A stretch of 64,000 bases of DNA, from positions 1 through 64,000 of the forward strand of contig CAMUYQ010000006.1 in the NCBI GenBank assembly GCA_947165025.1. Reading direction: 5' to 3'. Under the pieces are notes generated by a model. The model did not search any database, had not been told where the DNA came from, and was given only the letters and a program-made list of their open reading frames with translations. Both the position numbers and the translations under genes were made by a program. Shown here piece after piece: positions 52,844 through 62,158 of the stretch; position 1 is the first letter of the stretch, and each line of letters opens with the position of its first letter. The DNA comes from an uncultured Lachnospiraceae bacterium (lineage in GTDB: Bacteria; Bacillota; Clostridia; Lachnospirales; Lachnospiraceae).

Positions 52844-53921
52844 TAACATCAAGAAGCTTTGCGTTGTCTGAGGGATTCATAAAGCAGATCCTGAAATACG
52901 AGTTGTTCAGGAACGGGAACGATGAGCAGTTGCGGATCATCATATTCCTGCGGATGGCGTTGTCAAAGAGAATGTCGGCATCGACGTTCTCTTTTGTTAT
53001 GCGGCAGAGAACGAAGTTCGCGGTCGGCTCGTACACCTTAAGACCGTCCATGGCACGAAGTGCAGAGGTCACTTTCCTTCTCTCGGATGAGATGAGCTCC
53101 TTTGTCGCTTTGATGTACTCGCTGTCAGAGAACATAAGCTGTCCTGCGATCTCAGCCAGGGAGTTGATCGTCCATGGATCCTTTACGGCATTTATCTCGG
53201 ACATAAGGTCGGCATTGCCGCATATCGCATATCCGAGACGGAGTCCCGGGGAAGCAAAGAACTTTGAGATCCCGCGAAGGATGCAGAGATTGTTGTAACT
53301 TGATGTAAGAGGCACACAGTTTATCGCGTCATAGTCCTCCGCAAATTCAACATATGTCTCATCGATGAGCACGAAGATATCATGCGTCTTGCACGCGTCG
53401 AGTATACGCCTCATCTCATGGCGTGTAACGGCCGATGACGTCGGATTGTTGGGGTTGCACATGATGAGCATGTCTATTGACTCATTCAGACTACCGATCA
53501 GTTCGTCCGTATTAAGGACAAACCCGTCCTCTTCACGAAGGGGAAAGTAGAGGCTCGATCCACCGCCGAGCGAGAGCTCCCGTTCGTATTCCGAATAGGT
53601 CGGTCCGATTATCATTGCCTTTTTCGGTGATACCATCTTGATGAACAGTGAGATCAGTTCGGTCGATCCGTTGCCGACCATGATGCTGTCTGCGGACGCA
53701 TCGGTATAAGATGATATAACATTTCGAAGCTTCGTGTATTCCCTGTCGGGATATGAGCTGATAACGTCAAGATGAGAAGCCAGTTCCTTTGAAAGCCTTC
53801 CCGACAGACCAAGCGGATTTACGTTCGCCGAAAAGCTCACGATATCCTCTTTTCTGATCCCGTAAATCTGTTCTATTTTTTCAAGGTCACTGCCGTGAAA
53901 ATGGTCCTTGTGCTTGAGCAT
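52809..53921 (-). CDS. Class I/II PLP aminotransferase, histidinol-phosphate/CobD-like
   Basis: The 370-residue fold-type I PLP enzyme opens 'HKDHFHGSDLEKIEQIYG' and 'IVSFSANVNPLGLSGRLSKE', the pattern of CobD/HisC-like enzymes. Core marks: 'IMVGNGSTELISLFI', 'MCNPNNPTSSAVTR', 'IDETYVEFAEDYD', the PLP-Lys in 'LRGISKFFASPGLRLGYAIC', and 'NFVLCRITKENVDADI'. It may decarboxylate threonine phosphate (CobD), or act as an aromatic/histidinol-phosphate aminotransferase. With an arylpyruvate module converging on it, an aromatic transamination role is plausible but not shown. GGAGG lies 10 bases before the ATG. The divergent gap holds its extended -10 promoter. Confidence 0.85.
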   Translation of the reverse strand: MLKHKDHFHGSDLEKIEQIYGIRKEDIVSFSANVNPLGLSGRLSKELASHLDVISSYPDREYTKLRNVISSYTDASADSIMVGNGSTELISLFIKMVSPKKAMIIGPTYSEYERELSLGGGSSLYFPLREEDGFVLNTDELIGSLNESIDMLIMCNPNNPTSSAVTRHEMRRILDACKTHDIFVLIDETYVEFAEDYDAINCVPLTSSYNNLCILRGISKFFASPGLRLGYAICGNADLMSEINAVKDPWTINSLAEIAGQLMFSDSEYIKATKELISSERRKVTSALRAMDGLKVYEPTANFVLCRITKENVDADILFDNAIRRNMMIRNCSSFPFLNNSYFRICFMNPSDNAKLLDVISDTLRSAKGS

Positions 53922-53945
53922 TGTTTATTGCACCTCCAGCGATAT

Positions 53946-53989
53946 TTTGGTATACTGATTTGGTATGCTAATGTGCCCGAATTATACCA
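53946..53989. promoter_or_regulatory. Divergent control region before the DUF5717 operon: TTTGGTAT repeats and opposing -10 boxes
   Basis: Two direct copies of TTTGGTAT (53946-53953, 53959-53966) with 13-bp period carry two candidate plus-strand extended -10s, TGGTATACT and TGGTATGCT. On the minus strand TGGTATAAT (53989-53981) is an extended -10 for the PLP gene. The TTTGGTAT pair also falls in the leader of that gene and may bind a regulator. Confidence 0.45.
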
Positions 53990-54052
53990 CTTGGGCGGAT
54001 TTGCGACAAGATTTTTCTTATCCGAAATCTAAAAAGAAAGGCGGTGAATAAG

Positions 54053-57000
54053 GTGCGAAGAGTGATCGACAGATGTGCTGACGGTTTCTTTGATTACGAC
54101 AGCGGAAAACTCCTTTTTTCCACGGCGCGTATCGAAGCAGACATGCCGCAGGGACAGCTGCTTGAAGGAAACTTCGTACTTTCTTCCGAGGACGGAAGGG
54201 ACTTTACCGCAAAGATATATACATCATGCATGCGTCTCGTATGCAGGAACGATCATGTTGACGAAGAGCCGTCGGCCACGATCCATTATGTCTTTGATCC
54301 GACGGGACTGGAGCCCGGTGATGTAGTAAAAGGAGATATACAGGTCGTATCCAATGCCGGTGAGTATTATCTTCCGTTCGTGTTCTCCGTATCGTACGGC
54401 ATCGTCCAAAGTTCTCTCGGTAATGTCAGGAATCTGTTCCACTTCACCAATCAGGCCCAGGTCAACTGGAACGAAGCGGTTGAACTGTTTTATTCGTCCA
54501 ACTTTGTCCAGGTATTCGGCGGAAACGACAGGATCCATTACGACAAGTACAGGGGACTGTCAAACAATCCGAAGGATCCCCAGGCGGTGGATGATTTTCT
54601 TGTTGCGATCAACAAAAAGAGACCGGTCACATATTCTGTGGACCGCACAAAATATGAGTATAACGATGTCTCAGACAATCTCGAATCCGAGTTCATCCTT
54701 CACAAATCAACATGGGGAAACATTGATGCAGGGATCACGTGCGATGTCGATTTCATCAGGCTGGAAAAGGACAGACTCGGTGCGTCTGATTTTATCGGCA
54801 ACGATCATCTCATAAAGTTTACGATCATCGGCGACAATCTCCATGAGGGACGCAACTTCGGAACGATCACGATAAAGAGCGCGAACAGCGAGGTCAATGT
54901 CAACATCATCGCAAGACACCGCGCCAACATAAATGCAAGACGCGCCGCCAGGCGCGAAAAGAAGAACCTTACGATGCGCCTGATGCGTCAGTACATCTCG
55001 TTCAGGATGAAGAAGACGAACGTCGGAAACTGGGTCAGGGAATCGATGAAGATCGTTGAGCGTATGAACTCGCTTGACGACAAAAATCCCGTTTCGAGAC
55101 TTTACCAGGCACAGCTTCTTGTTGTGCAGCGCCGCGACAATGAGGCCGAATGGGTACTCAGTCACGTTGAGAACGAGATGAACATAGCCGGGCGCGATGC
55201 AAGACAGCGTGCATATTTCATGTATCTGCAGACTCTTGTGAACCGCGACGAGGACTACATCAATGAGACCGCATCAAAGGTCAATGAGCTGTTCGAGGCG
55301 GACCCGAAGAGCTTTGAGATACTGTGGACGCTTCTGTATCTTGATGAGTCGCTTGCGGACAATGCGACGCGCAAGATATCTCTTCTTGAGAACATGTTCG
55401 AGAACGGATGCACTTCGCCGATCATGTACATCGAGGCATACAACTTCTTTGTGGCCAATACCGAAAAGCTGAGCAAACTTTCCAAGTTTGAACTTCAGGT
55501 ACTGCTGTTTGCGACAAAGCTCGGTGTTATGGATACGGAGATAGAAAAGCAGATCCTGTATCTTGCGGGTAAGCAGAGAGATTTTGATCCGCTTTTGTAT
55601 AAACTGCTGTGCAACTGCTATGACATTACCGAGGATGAAGAGACGGTCGAGGTCGTTGCGACACTCCTCATAAAGGGTAACCGTTCGGGCGCGCAGTACT
55701 TTGCGTGGTTTGATAAAGCGGTCAAGATGCAGCTTCGTATCACCAAGCTGTTCGAGTATTACATGTACTCGATTCCGAACGATTATGACGGGCTGATCCC
55801 GAGATCCGTGCTCATGTATTTCGGATTCAGGAATGACATGAACTACCACAGGATCGCATTTCTGTATGCGAACCTGATCGCACACAAAAGGGAATATGCC
55901 GACACGTATGACACGTACCGCGAGCATATGCAGGTGTTTGCGGTCGAGCAGATAGAACAGGAGCATATAGACGGAAACCTTGCAAGGATATACGAGGATG
56001 TCCTGTTTCTTGAGATGATCAAGCCGGAAATGGCAAGACATCTTGCAAAGATATTATTCGCACATGAGGTTAAGATCGACGATCCCGAAGCGAAGACTGT
56101 AGTGCTCGTACAGTCGCAGTTTGAGGGTGAGCTTACATTCAAGATCGAGAACGACTTTGCGTATCCGACGATCTACTCGGCTGATTTTACACTCTTTACT
56201 GAGGACTCGTTCAAGAGAAGAAAGATCATCGACTCCGACAACATCAGAAAGCTGATGAACGAAGCCGTATACATGCAGTCGATAAGATACTATGTTCTCG
56301 ATAATGTTTACTTTGACATGTATATGTGCGAAGGCAAGAAGCATTATGTCACGGTCGATGATTCAAATGTTGAGTTCTGCAGGGAGCTGGCTGAATCGAA
56401 GATCGTTGCGGAAAGCTATAAGCGCGATATCAGGATGGCGCTCATCCAGTATTACTATGACAACGATCAGGTAACAACACTTGACGAGTTCCTGCTCAAC
56501 ATGGACATAAAGGTGCTGTCCGCAAAGGACAGGGCGAGCGTAGTCAAGTTCATGACAAGACGCGGTATGTTCGAAAAAGCATACCAGATCATGTGCATAT
56601 ACGGTACCGAGGAGATCGCCGCCAAGGACTGCGTCGGCGTTTGCAGTCACATGATCCAGGAGAAGGATAAGCTTCCGGATCCGCTGCTTTTAAAGCTGTG
56701 TTACTTTGCTTTTGCAAACGGCAAATACGACGAAGTGCTGCTCCGGTATCTTGTAGAAAACTTTAACGGACTGACAAAGCAGCTCCGTAACGTCTGGAAG
56801 GCTGCCAGAAACTTCGATATCGATACGTTCCCGCTGATGGAAAGACTGCTGATACAGATGCTGTATACGCACACGACGGTCGGAGAGAAGGAAGAGATAT
56901 TCGAAGAGTACAGCAGAAACGGAAAGGGTACGAGAGTATGCCTTGCTTACCTGTCGTACTGCTCGTTTGAGTATTTTGCAAAAGAGAGACTCACCGATGA

Positions 57001-57613
57001 GAAGGTTTTCGAGCATATCACTGATATGTACAGGCTCGGCGAACCGGTCAATGATGCATGCAAGCTGGCGCTTCTCAAGTACTATTCGGATGATAAGAGC
57101 AAGCGTACCGAGAAGGTCAAGGCGATGCTCAGAGAGTTCATCGTCGACTTCATGCACAGGAACACTTACTTCAGGTTTTTCGGAAAGTATGCCGATCTTG
57201 TTCCCGAGATATCCGATTATCTCGACAAGACGATCATAGAATACAGGACCAATCCGAACTACCGCGTAATGCTCCATTACATACTTGAGGACGGTCGCGG
57301 CGGTGACGAGAGTTATCACACCGAAGAGATGCGCAATATGTTCGGCGGTGTGTTCACAAGAGAGTTCATCCTGTTCTTCGGTGAGAACCTGCAGTACTAC
57401 ATAACCGAGGAGCAGAACGGCAAGGAAGTCCTGACCGCGAGCGATTCGCTGTCGGTAAGTGACACGAGCGATTCGCGTGTTGAATCGCGCTACACGATGC
57501 TCAACGACATGGTCGTATCAAGAACCGTAAAGGATGACAACACTCTGCTTGATATAATGAGGGAATATGTTGAGGCGGACGCATTTACACACAGAGTATT
57601 CAAGCTCCGCTGA
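54053..57613 (+). CDS. DUF5717 family giant cytosolic protein
   Basis: The ~1186-residue protein begins with two beta-sandwich-like domains (about 10-290; 'LLEGNFVLSSEDGRDFTAKI', 'LEPGDVVKGDIQVVSNAGEY', 'IIGDNLHEGRNFGTITIKS') and continues as a long helical repeat superhelix (about 300-1130) with TPR/HEAT-like helix pairs. There is no signal peptide or TM. It matches my recollection of DUF5717, a Lachnospiraceae family always next to DUF5716. The start is a GTG: 54053 has AAGGCGG at 8 bases; GTG 54044 is an alternative too near that site. It heads a seven-gene run. Function unknown; the layout fits a scaffold for the Hsp70-like protein that follows. Confidence 0.85.
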   Translation: MRRVIDRCADGFFDYDSGKLLFSTARIEADMPQGQLLEGNFVLSSEDGRDFTAKIYTSCMRLVCRNDHVDEEPSATIHYVFDPTGLEPGDVVKGDIQVVSNAGEYYLPFVFSVSYGIVQSSLGNVRNLFHFTNQAQVNWNEAVELFYSSNFVQVFGGNDRIHYDKYRGLSNNPKDPQAVDDFLVAINKKRPVTYSVDRTKYEYNDVSDNLESEFILHKSTWGNIDAGITCDVDFIRLEKDRLGASDFIGNDHLIKFTIIGDNLHEGRNFGTITIKSANSEVNVNIIARHRANINARRAARREKKNLTMRLMRQYISFRMKKTNVGNWVRESMKIVERMNSLDDKNPVSRLYQAQLLVVQRRDNEAEWVLSHVENEMNIAGRDARQRAYFMYLQTLVNRDEDYINETASKVNELFEADPKSFEILWTLLYLDESLADNATRKISLLENMFENGCTSPIMYIEAYNFFVANTEKLSKLSKFELQVLLFATKLGVMDTEIEKQILYLAGKQRDFDPLLYKLLCNCYDITEDEETVEVVATLLIKGNRSGAQYFAWFDKAVKMQLRITKLFEYYMYSIPNDYDGLIPRSVLMYFGFRNDMNYHRIAFLYANLIAHKREYADTYDTYREHMQVFAVEQIEQEHIDGNLARIYEDVLFLEMIKPEMARHLAKILFAHEVKIDDPEAKTVVLVQSQFEGELTFKIENDFAYPTIYSADFTLFTEDSFKRRKIIDSDNIRKLMNEAVYMQSIRYYVLDNVYFDMYMCEGKKHYVTVDDSNVEFCRELAESKIVAESYKRDIRMALIQYYYDNDQVTTLDEFLLNMDIKVLSAKDRASVVKFMTRRGMFEKAYQIMCIYGTEEIAAKDCVGVCSHMIQEKDKLPDPLLLKLCYFAFANGKYDEVLLRYLVENFNGLTKQLRNVWKAARNFDIDTFPLMERLLIQMLYTHTTVGEKEEIFEEYSRNGKGTRVCLAYLSYCSFEYFAKERLTDEKVFEHITDMYRLGEPVNDACKLALLKYYSDDKSKRTEKVKAMLREFIVDFMHRNTYFRFFGKYADLVPEISDYLDKTIIEYRTNPNYRVMLHYILEDGRGGDESYHTEEMRNMFGGVFTREFILFFGENLQYYITEEQNGKEVLTASDSLSVSDTSDSRVESRYTMLNDMVVSRTVKDDNTLLDIMREYVEADAFTHRVFKLR

Positions 57614-57622
57614 TAAGAGGAT

Positions 57623-58900
57623 ATGAGTAAATACATTCTGGGCTACGATCTGAACGACTCGATGTCGCAGATCAGCTACTTTGAACTGAATACTTCCGTT
57701 CCCGAAACGGTCGCAAGCGATGCCGAAGAAGAACGTCTCGGAATACCGACTGTTCTGTCAAAACGTAAGGGCGTTGCGCAGTGGGAATTCGGAAATGCCG
57801 CCATAAGGGCATCCGAACAGGGTACAGCCACACTTGTCAGCCAGCTGATGAGCTTTGCCGCAGCCGGAGCAAAGATCGAGATCGAAGGGGAAGCATATGA
57901 TGCAACGGATCTTCTGATCCTGTTCGTCCGCCGTTCACTCAATCTGCTGTCGATGATACTGTCGCCTTCGGATGTCGAATACATGATCTTCACGGTCGCA
58001 TCGCTTGAAGGAAAGCTCGTCGATATAGTCGAGAAGATCGCAAACGGAATGCCGGTGCCCCGCGAGAAGATAATAATCCAGACATACGAAGAGAGTATCT
58101 ATTACTATCTGCTGCATCAGCCCGCTGATCTGTGGGAGAGGGATGTCAGTGTGTTTGATTATTCGGGACCGCATCTTAAAGCATACGAACTATGGATGAA
58201 CAGGGCAACGGAGCCTGTTGTCGCATTCGTTGACAGAACCGATTTCAAGGATATCAAGATGCCCAAGTTCATGATGAAGGAAGAAGAGTCGATGGAGAAA
58301 GCCGACAGGCTTGACGAGATCGTCCTTCAGCTGGCACACGATTATTTCGCTAACAGGAATGTCGGAACGGTATTCCTTCTCGGTGAAGGCTTTGAGGGCA
58401 GCTGGTGCAACAAGACACTTAAGTTCATGTGTCTCGGGAAGCGTGTTTTCCAGGGCCGCAACATGTACTCGAAAGGTGCGTGCTACTGCGGAAAGGACAA
58501 AGCGCAGCCGTGTGATCTTAACAGGGATTACGTGTTCCTCGGACCCGACAAGCTGAAGTTCAATCTCGGTCTTAAGATGTATGTTGCAGGCGAGGAAGAA
58601 TACATAGCCGTGGCAGACGCAGGTGAGAACTGGTATGACTCAGGTGTGACATATGATTTTGTCCTCGGAAACGCAAAGAGCATTCCGCTTTTGATGACAC
58701 CGCTTGACGGCAAGGGAGCCGAGAACATAGAGGTCGAGCTGACGGGACTTCCCGACCGTCCGCCTAAGGCATCAAGACTCCGCCTTACCGTATCGTTTGA
58801 ATCCGAGAGACGGATGAAGATAGAAGTAGAGGACCTGGGATTCGGAGAGTTCTTCCCGACCACGGGCCGCAAGTGGGAAAAGATAATTGAGTTCGCGTAA
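57623..58900 (+). CDS. DUF5716 family Hsp70/actin-like ATPase
   Basis: The 425-residue protein starts 'KYILGYDLNDSMSQISYF', a phosphate-1 motif of the Hsp70/actin/hexokinase ATPase fold. A second loop 'DVSVFDYSGPHLKAYEL' fits phosphate-2, and 'GTVFLLGEGFEGSW' fits the adenosine motif. Residues about 340-425 form a beta-sandwich ('VELTGLPDRPPKASRLRLTV') comparable in position to the Hsp70 substrate domain. Length is shorter than DnaK (~610). A Cys pair sits in 'GACYCGKDKAQPC'. It is 9 bases from the DUF5717 stop. I infer an ATP-driven chaperone-like partner of DUF5717; nucleotide binding is predicted by motif only. Confidence 0.83.
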   Translation: MSKYILGYDLNDSMSQISYFELNTSVPETVASDAEEERLGIPTVLSKRKGVAQWEFGNAAIRASEQGTATLVSQLMSFAAAGAKIEIEGEAYDATDLLILFVRRSLNLLSMILSPSDVEYMIFTVASLEGKLVDIVEKIANGMPVPREKIIIQTYEESIYYYLLHQPADLWERDVSVFDYSGPHLKAYELWMNRATEPVVAFVDRTDFKDIKMPKFMMKEEESMEKADRLDEIVLQLAHDYFANRNVGTVFLLGEGFEGSWCNKTLKFMCLGKRVFQGRNMYSKGACYCGKDKAQPCDLNRDYVFLGPDKLKFNLGLKMYVAGEEEYIAVADAGENWYDSGVTYDFVLGNAKSIPLLMTPLDGKGAENIEVELTGLPDRPPKASRLRLTVSFESERRMKIEVEDLGFGEFFPTTGRKWEKIIEFA

Positions 58901-58953
58901 GTGCGACAGCACGCAGCAATTCGTGATCGGGATAGAATAACAGGAAACGCATC

Positions 58954-59790
58954 ATGGCAACCGAAATGTACATGTGCCTCGGGGCACTGTCCACAACTCC
59001 ATATTTTCTGTCGGGACTCGGAGTTAACATCTATTCGATGGATGAACTCTGTTATTACCTGTGCGTCAATGCGTACATACTCGACAACGATCTTATCGAT
59101 GCCAGACTGTGTGATTACATGCGTGACAACCTTGAGATGCCGGAACTTTCAAACAAGCTTCGCAAGATGATCAAGGAAGGCAGGACACTCGGTGAGATGG
59201 TCACGACCATTCTGATCGATACGAGATACTGCAATGAGGAAGAGATCACAAAGATAAAGCAGATACTTGTCGATAATGCATCGCTTTCGTTTGCTGCAAA
59301 GAGAAAGGTGCGCGGTGATAATCTACTGTGTGCCAACAAGTATCCGAGAGCGATAGAGGAATACCAGTATGTGCTGTCCGTACTCAACAAAGAAGAGGAG
59401 CCAGAGCTGTACAGTTCGATACTTCACAATGTCGGATGCGCATATTCGATGATGTTCCTTCTCGACAAGGCGGGAGATTATTTCAAACAGGCGTATGAGA
59501 CGGACGGGTCGAGGGAGAGCCTTGTGATGTATCTGATCTGTCTTCGTATGTCCGCCAAGAAGGAAGACTATGACAGGATCGTAGTCAAGAACGGATACGA
59601 CGAGCGTATCGCGCTTGAAGCGGTGCGCGTTGTAACAGCCGCAAGGGATGCACAGATTGACACACCTTACGGTGATGCGATGAAGGATATACTCGGACTT
59701 CATGATTCCGGAAGAGTATCGGAATTCTACAGAGTCCTTGACAATACACTTGATGAATGGAAGCTTGACTACAGACGCAGTCAGGAGTAA
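58954..59790 (+). CDS. TPR-like helical protein of the DUF5716/DUF5717 cluster
   Basis: The 278-residue protein is all-helical. The centre holds two TPR-type units, 'KYPRAIEEYQYVLSVLNKEE' and 'SILHNVGCAYSMMFLLDKAG' with 'YFKQAYETDGSRES'. The first 100 residues ('MYMCLGALSTTPYFLSGLGV', 'YSMDELCYYLCVNAYILD') form a conserved-looking N-terminal helical domain I do not recognise. No signal peptide. A CAGGA site precedes the ATG, 53 bases after DUF5716. TPR proteins often bind Hsp70-like ATPases, so it is a natural adaptor between the ATPase and the membrane protein encoded next. Confidence 0.8.
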   Translation: MATEMYMCLGALSTTPYFLSGLGVNIYSMDELCYYLCVNAYILDNDLIDARLCDYMRDNLEMPELSNKLRKMIKEGRTLGEMVTTILIDTRYCNEEEITKIKQILVDNASLSFAAKRKVRGDNLLCANKYPRAIEEYQYVLSVLNKEEEPELYSSILHNVGCAYSMMFLLDKAGDYFKQAYETDGSRESLVMYLICLRMSAKKEDYDRIVVKNGYDERIALEAVRVVTAARDAQIDTPYGDAMKDILGLHDSGRVSEFYRVLDNTLDEWKLDYRRSQE

Positions 59791-59802
59791 AAAGGGAGCA
59801 AC

Positions 59803-61011
59803 ATGGGACTTGTCAGCTGGTTAAAAGATGTATTCGGATTCGGCGATGATGATTTTGATGACATAGAGTTCAATTATTCATCGGAGTCCACGGAATCCCT
59901 GATGCAGTCGCTCGCGAACGTATCAAAAAAGCGCCGTACTCTTAACATGAACGATAAGGCGCAGCGTGAGCAGTACGTCAGGGAATACTGTGATATGATG
60001 GCCGTCGCATCCAAGGATGTGGAAGCGCAGAAGACAGAGTATCAGCAGGTCACCGAAAGGCTTGCCGATCTTGAAGAGATAGATAAGCTTCCGACGACCG
60101 ACAAGAGTCAGGTCAGGATCCGCGCCAACAAGATCATACGTATCGAACAGGAGAACAACAATTACACGAGACCGGCCAAGAAGATTACAGAGGCCCAGTA
60201 CCGTGATATGGAGCGCCTGGCAAAAGAGATACCCTCTATCCTTGCCAAGATGAAGGAGGACGAGGAGTATCAGATGAAGGTGCGCCGCGACCTTAATCTT
60301 CTTGAGGGAGAAAAGGGTGCCGTCGCTTACCAGCGAAAAGAAGAACGCTCACGTGCACGTACGGCAAAGAACATAGCTTTCATAGCGATATTCGGTGCTG
60401 TAATGGCAGCAGCCCTGATGTTTGTGTTAAACCAGGCCATGCATGTAAAGGTCGAGCTCGGATGGATAATTCTCGCAGGCGCGTTTGCGGTCGCACTTAC
60501 CGCATCATTTGTCATGTACCAGAATGCACAGACCGCGATAGCAAGTGCCAACAGAAGGCTCAACAAAGCCATCAACGTGCAGAATACGGTCAAGATCAAA
60601 TACGTCAATATCACGAACGTGCTTGATTATAACTATGCAAAATACAAAGTCATGAACTCTTATGAGCTTGCTTACATCTGGGAAAAGTATGTCGAGGAAA
60701 AGGAAGCAAGAGAACATGATACCGACATAAGGGAGCGGATGGAGGAGGCAAGGAGCGAGCTGTACCAGCTGCTCAAGCATTACCACATCAACGATCCTTC
60801 GGTATGGGTATACCAGCCGGGTGTGCTCGTTTACGAAGAAGAGGCAAAGGACATCAGAAAGCAGCTGATCGTCCAGAGGCAGAGACTGAAGAAGGGTATC
60901 GATTTTGAGATATACAATCTTGAAACGGCCAAGAAAGAGCTGGAAGCGCTTGTCAGGGAATACCCCAGATATGCAAATGAGATAATCGCGATCGTAGGAG
61001 AGTATGAATGA
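59803..61011 (+). CDS. Coiled-coil protein with two central TM helices
   Basis: The 402-residue protein has an acidic N-terminal 40 residues ('GFGDDDFDDIEFNYSSES'), a long coiled coil (about 50-185), two TM helices (about 190-210 'IAFIAIFGAVMAAALMFVLN' and 218-238 'LGWIILAGAFAVALTASFVM') with a short outside turn, then a second coiled coil (about 240-400). Both ends therefore face the cytoplasm. No enzymatic motif is seen. The gene follows the TPR gene by 12 bases and overlaps the sugar aminotransferase gene by four (ATGA). It could be the membrane dock of the DUF5716/DUF5717 machine. No named family is recognised. Confidence 0.82.
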   Translation: MGLVSWLKDVFGFGDDDFDDIEFNYSSESTESLMQSLANVSKKRRTLNMNDKAQREQYVREYCDMMAVASKDVEAQKTEYQQVTERLADLEEIDKLPTTDKSQVRIRANKIIRIEQENNNYTRPAKKITEAQYRDMERLAKEIPSILAKMKEDEEYQMKVRRDLNLLEGEKGAVAYQRKEERSRARTAKNIAFIAIFGAVMAAALMFVLNQAMHVKVELGWIILAGAFAVALTASFVMYQNAQTAIASANRRLNKAINVQNTVKIKYVNITNVLDYNYAKYKVMNSYELAYIWEKYVEEKEAREHDTDIRERMEEARSELYQLLKHYHINDPSVWVYQPGVLVYEEEAKDIRKQLIVQRQRLKKGIDFEIYNLETAKKELEALVREYPRYANEIIAIVGEYE

Positions 61012-62138
61012 TGATCGATTTTAACGTACCGCCGTATATCGGCACAGAAAAAGAATATGTGGCACAGGCTATCGACAATCATAAGATCAGCGGTGACGGT
61101 GAGTTCACGAAGAAGTGTTCCGAGTGGCTTGAGAAAAAAACAGGATCACCCAAGGTGCTCCTGACTACGTCGTGCACTCACGCGACCGAGATGGCAGCGC
61201 TGCTGTCGAATATCAAACCGGGCGATGAAGTCATCATGCCGTCATATACGTTCGTATCAACAGCGGATGCATTTGTGTTAAGAGGCGCCACGGCAGTGTT
61301 TGTCGACATACGTCCGGATACCATGAACATTGATGAGAAGCTGATAGAAGGTGCGATAACAAAGAAGACAAAAGCGATCGTGCCGGTTCATTATGCGGGA
61401 GTATCGTGCGAGATGGACACGATATGCGACATAGCAAGAAGACACAACCTGCTCGTGATAGAGGATGCGGCACAGGGTGTTATGAGCACATACAAAGGAA
61501 AAGCGCTTGGCGCGATCGGTGATTTCGGAGCTTACAGTTTTCACGAGACGAAGAACTTCTCGATGGGTGAAGGCGGAGCTATCCTTATCAGGAATGAAGA
61601 CCTTATCGAGCCTGCCGAGATCATCCGCGAAAAAGGAACGAACAGGAGCAAATTCTACCGGGGACAGATCGACAAATACACATGGGTAGATGCGGGTTCT
61701 TCGTATCTTCCGAGTGAGCTGAATGCGGCATATCTGTACGGCCAGCTTGAGAAGGCTGACATGATAACCGAATGGCGTATGAAATGCTGGAACAGATATT
61801 ATGAGATGCTGACTCCCCTCAGCAAAAAGGGTGCGATCGAACTCCCCTATGTTCCCAAAGAATGCACGCACAATGCCCATATGTTCTATATCAAGGCAAA
61901 GGATCTTGACGAAAGGACAAGACTTCTTAAGCATCTCAAGGAGAACGGTGTTGATGCGGTGTTCCATTACATACCGCTTCATTCCGCGCCTGCCGGCAGA
62001 AAGTTCGGAAGATTTTACGGAACGGACAGATACACGACCGTCGAGAGCGAGAGACTTGTGCGCCTGCCGATGTTCTACGGTCTGTCGGATGAGAACGTTG
62101 AGAAGATATGTGATACCGTCATCAGGTTTTATTCATAA
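61008..62138 (+). CDS. DegT/DnrJ/EryC1/StrS aminotransferase, WecE (RffA)-like
   Basis: The 376-residue PLP enzyme matches dTDP-4-amino-4,6-dideoxygalactose transaminase: 'FNVPPYIGTEKEYVAQAID', 'LTTSCTHATEMAALL', 'PGDEVIMPSYTFVSTADAFV', 'VIEDAAQGVMSTYKGKALG', PLP-Lys in 'SFHETKNFSMGEGGAIL', and 'YLPSELNAAYLYGQL'. It adds an amino group to a keto-sugar nucleotide destined for surface glycan. Translation is coupled to the upstream membrane coiled-coil gene by an ATGA overlap, with a GGAG site. RffA-type substrate is inferred from family. No sugar-nucleotide dehydratase is in view. Confidence 0.9.
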   Translation: MMIDFNVPPYIGTEKEYVAQAIDNHKISGDGEFTKKCSEWLEKKTGSPKVLLTTSCTHATEMAALLSNIKPGDEVIMPSYTFVSTADAFVLRGATAVFVDIRPDTMNIDEKLIEGAITKKTKAIVPVHYAGVSCEMDTICDIARRHNLLVIEDAAQGVMSTYKGKALGAIGDFGAYSFHETKNFSMGEGGAILIRNEDLIEPAEIIREKGTNRSKFYRGQIDKYTWVDAGSSYLPSELNAAYLYGQLEKADMITEWRMKCWNRYYEMLTPLSKKGAIELPYVPKECTHNAHMFYIKAKDLDERTRLLKHLKENGVDAVFHYIPLHSAPAGRKFGRFYGTDRYTTVESERLVRLPMFYGLSDENVEKICDTVIRFYS

Positions 62139-62158
62139 AAGGTCTGGAAGGAGAGACA

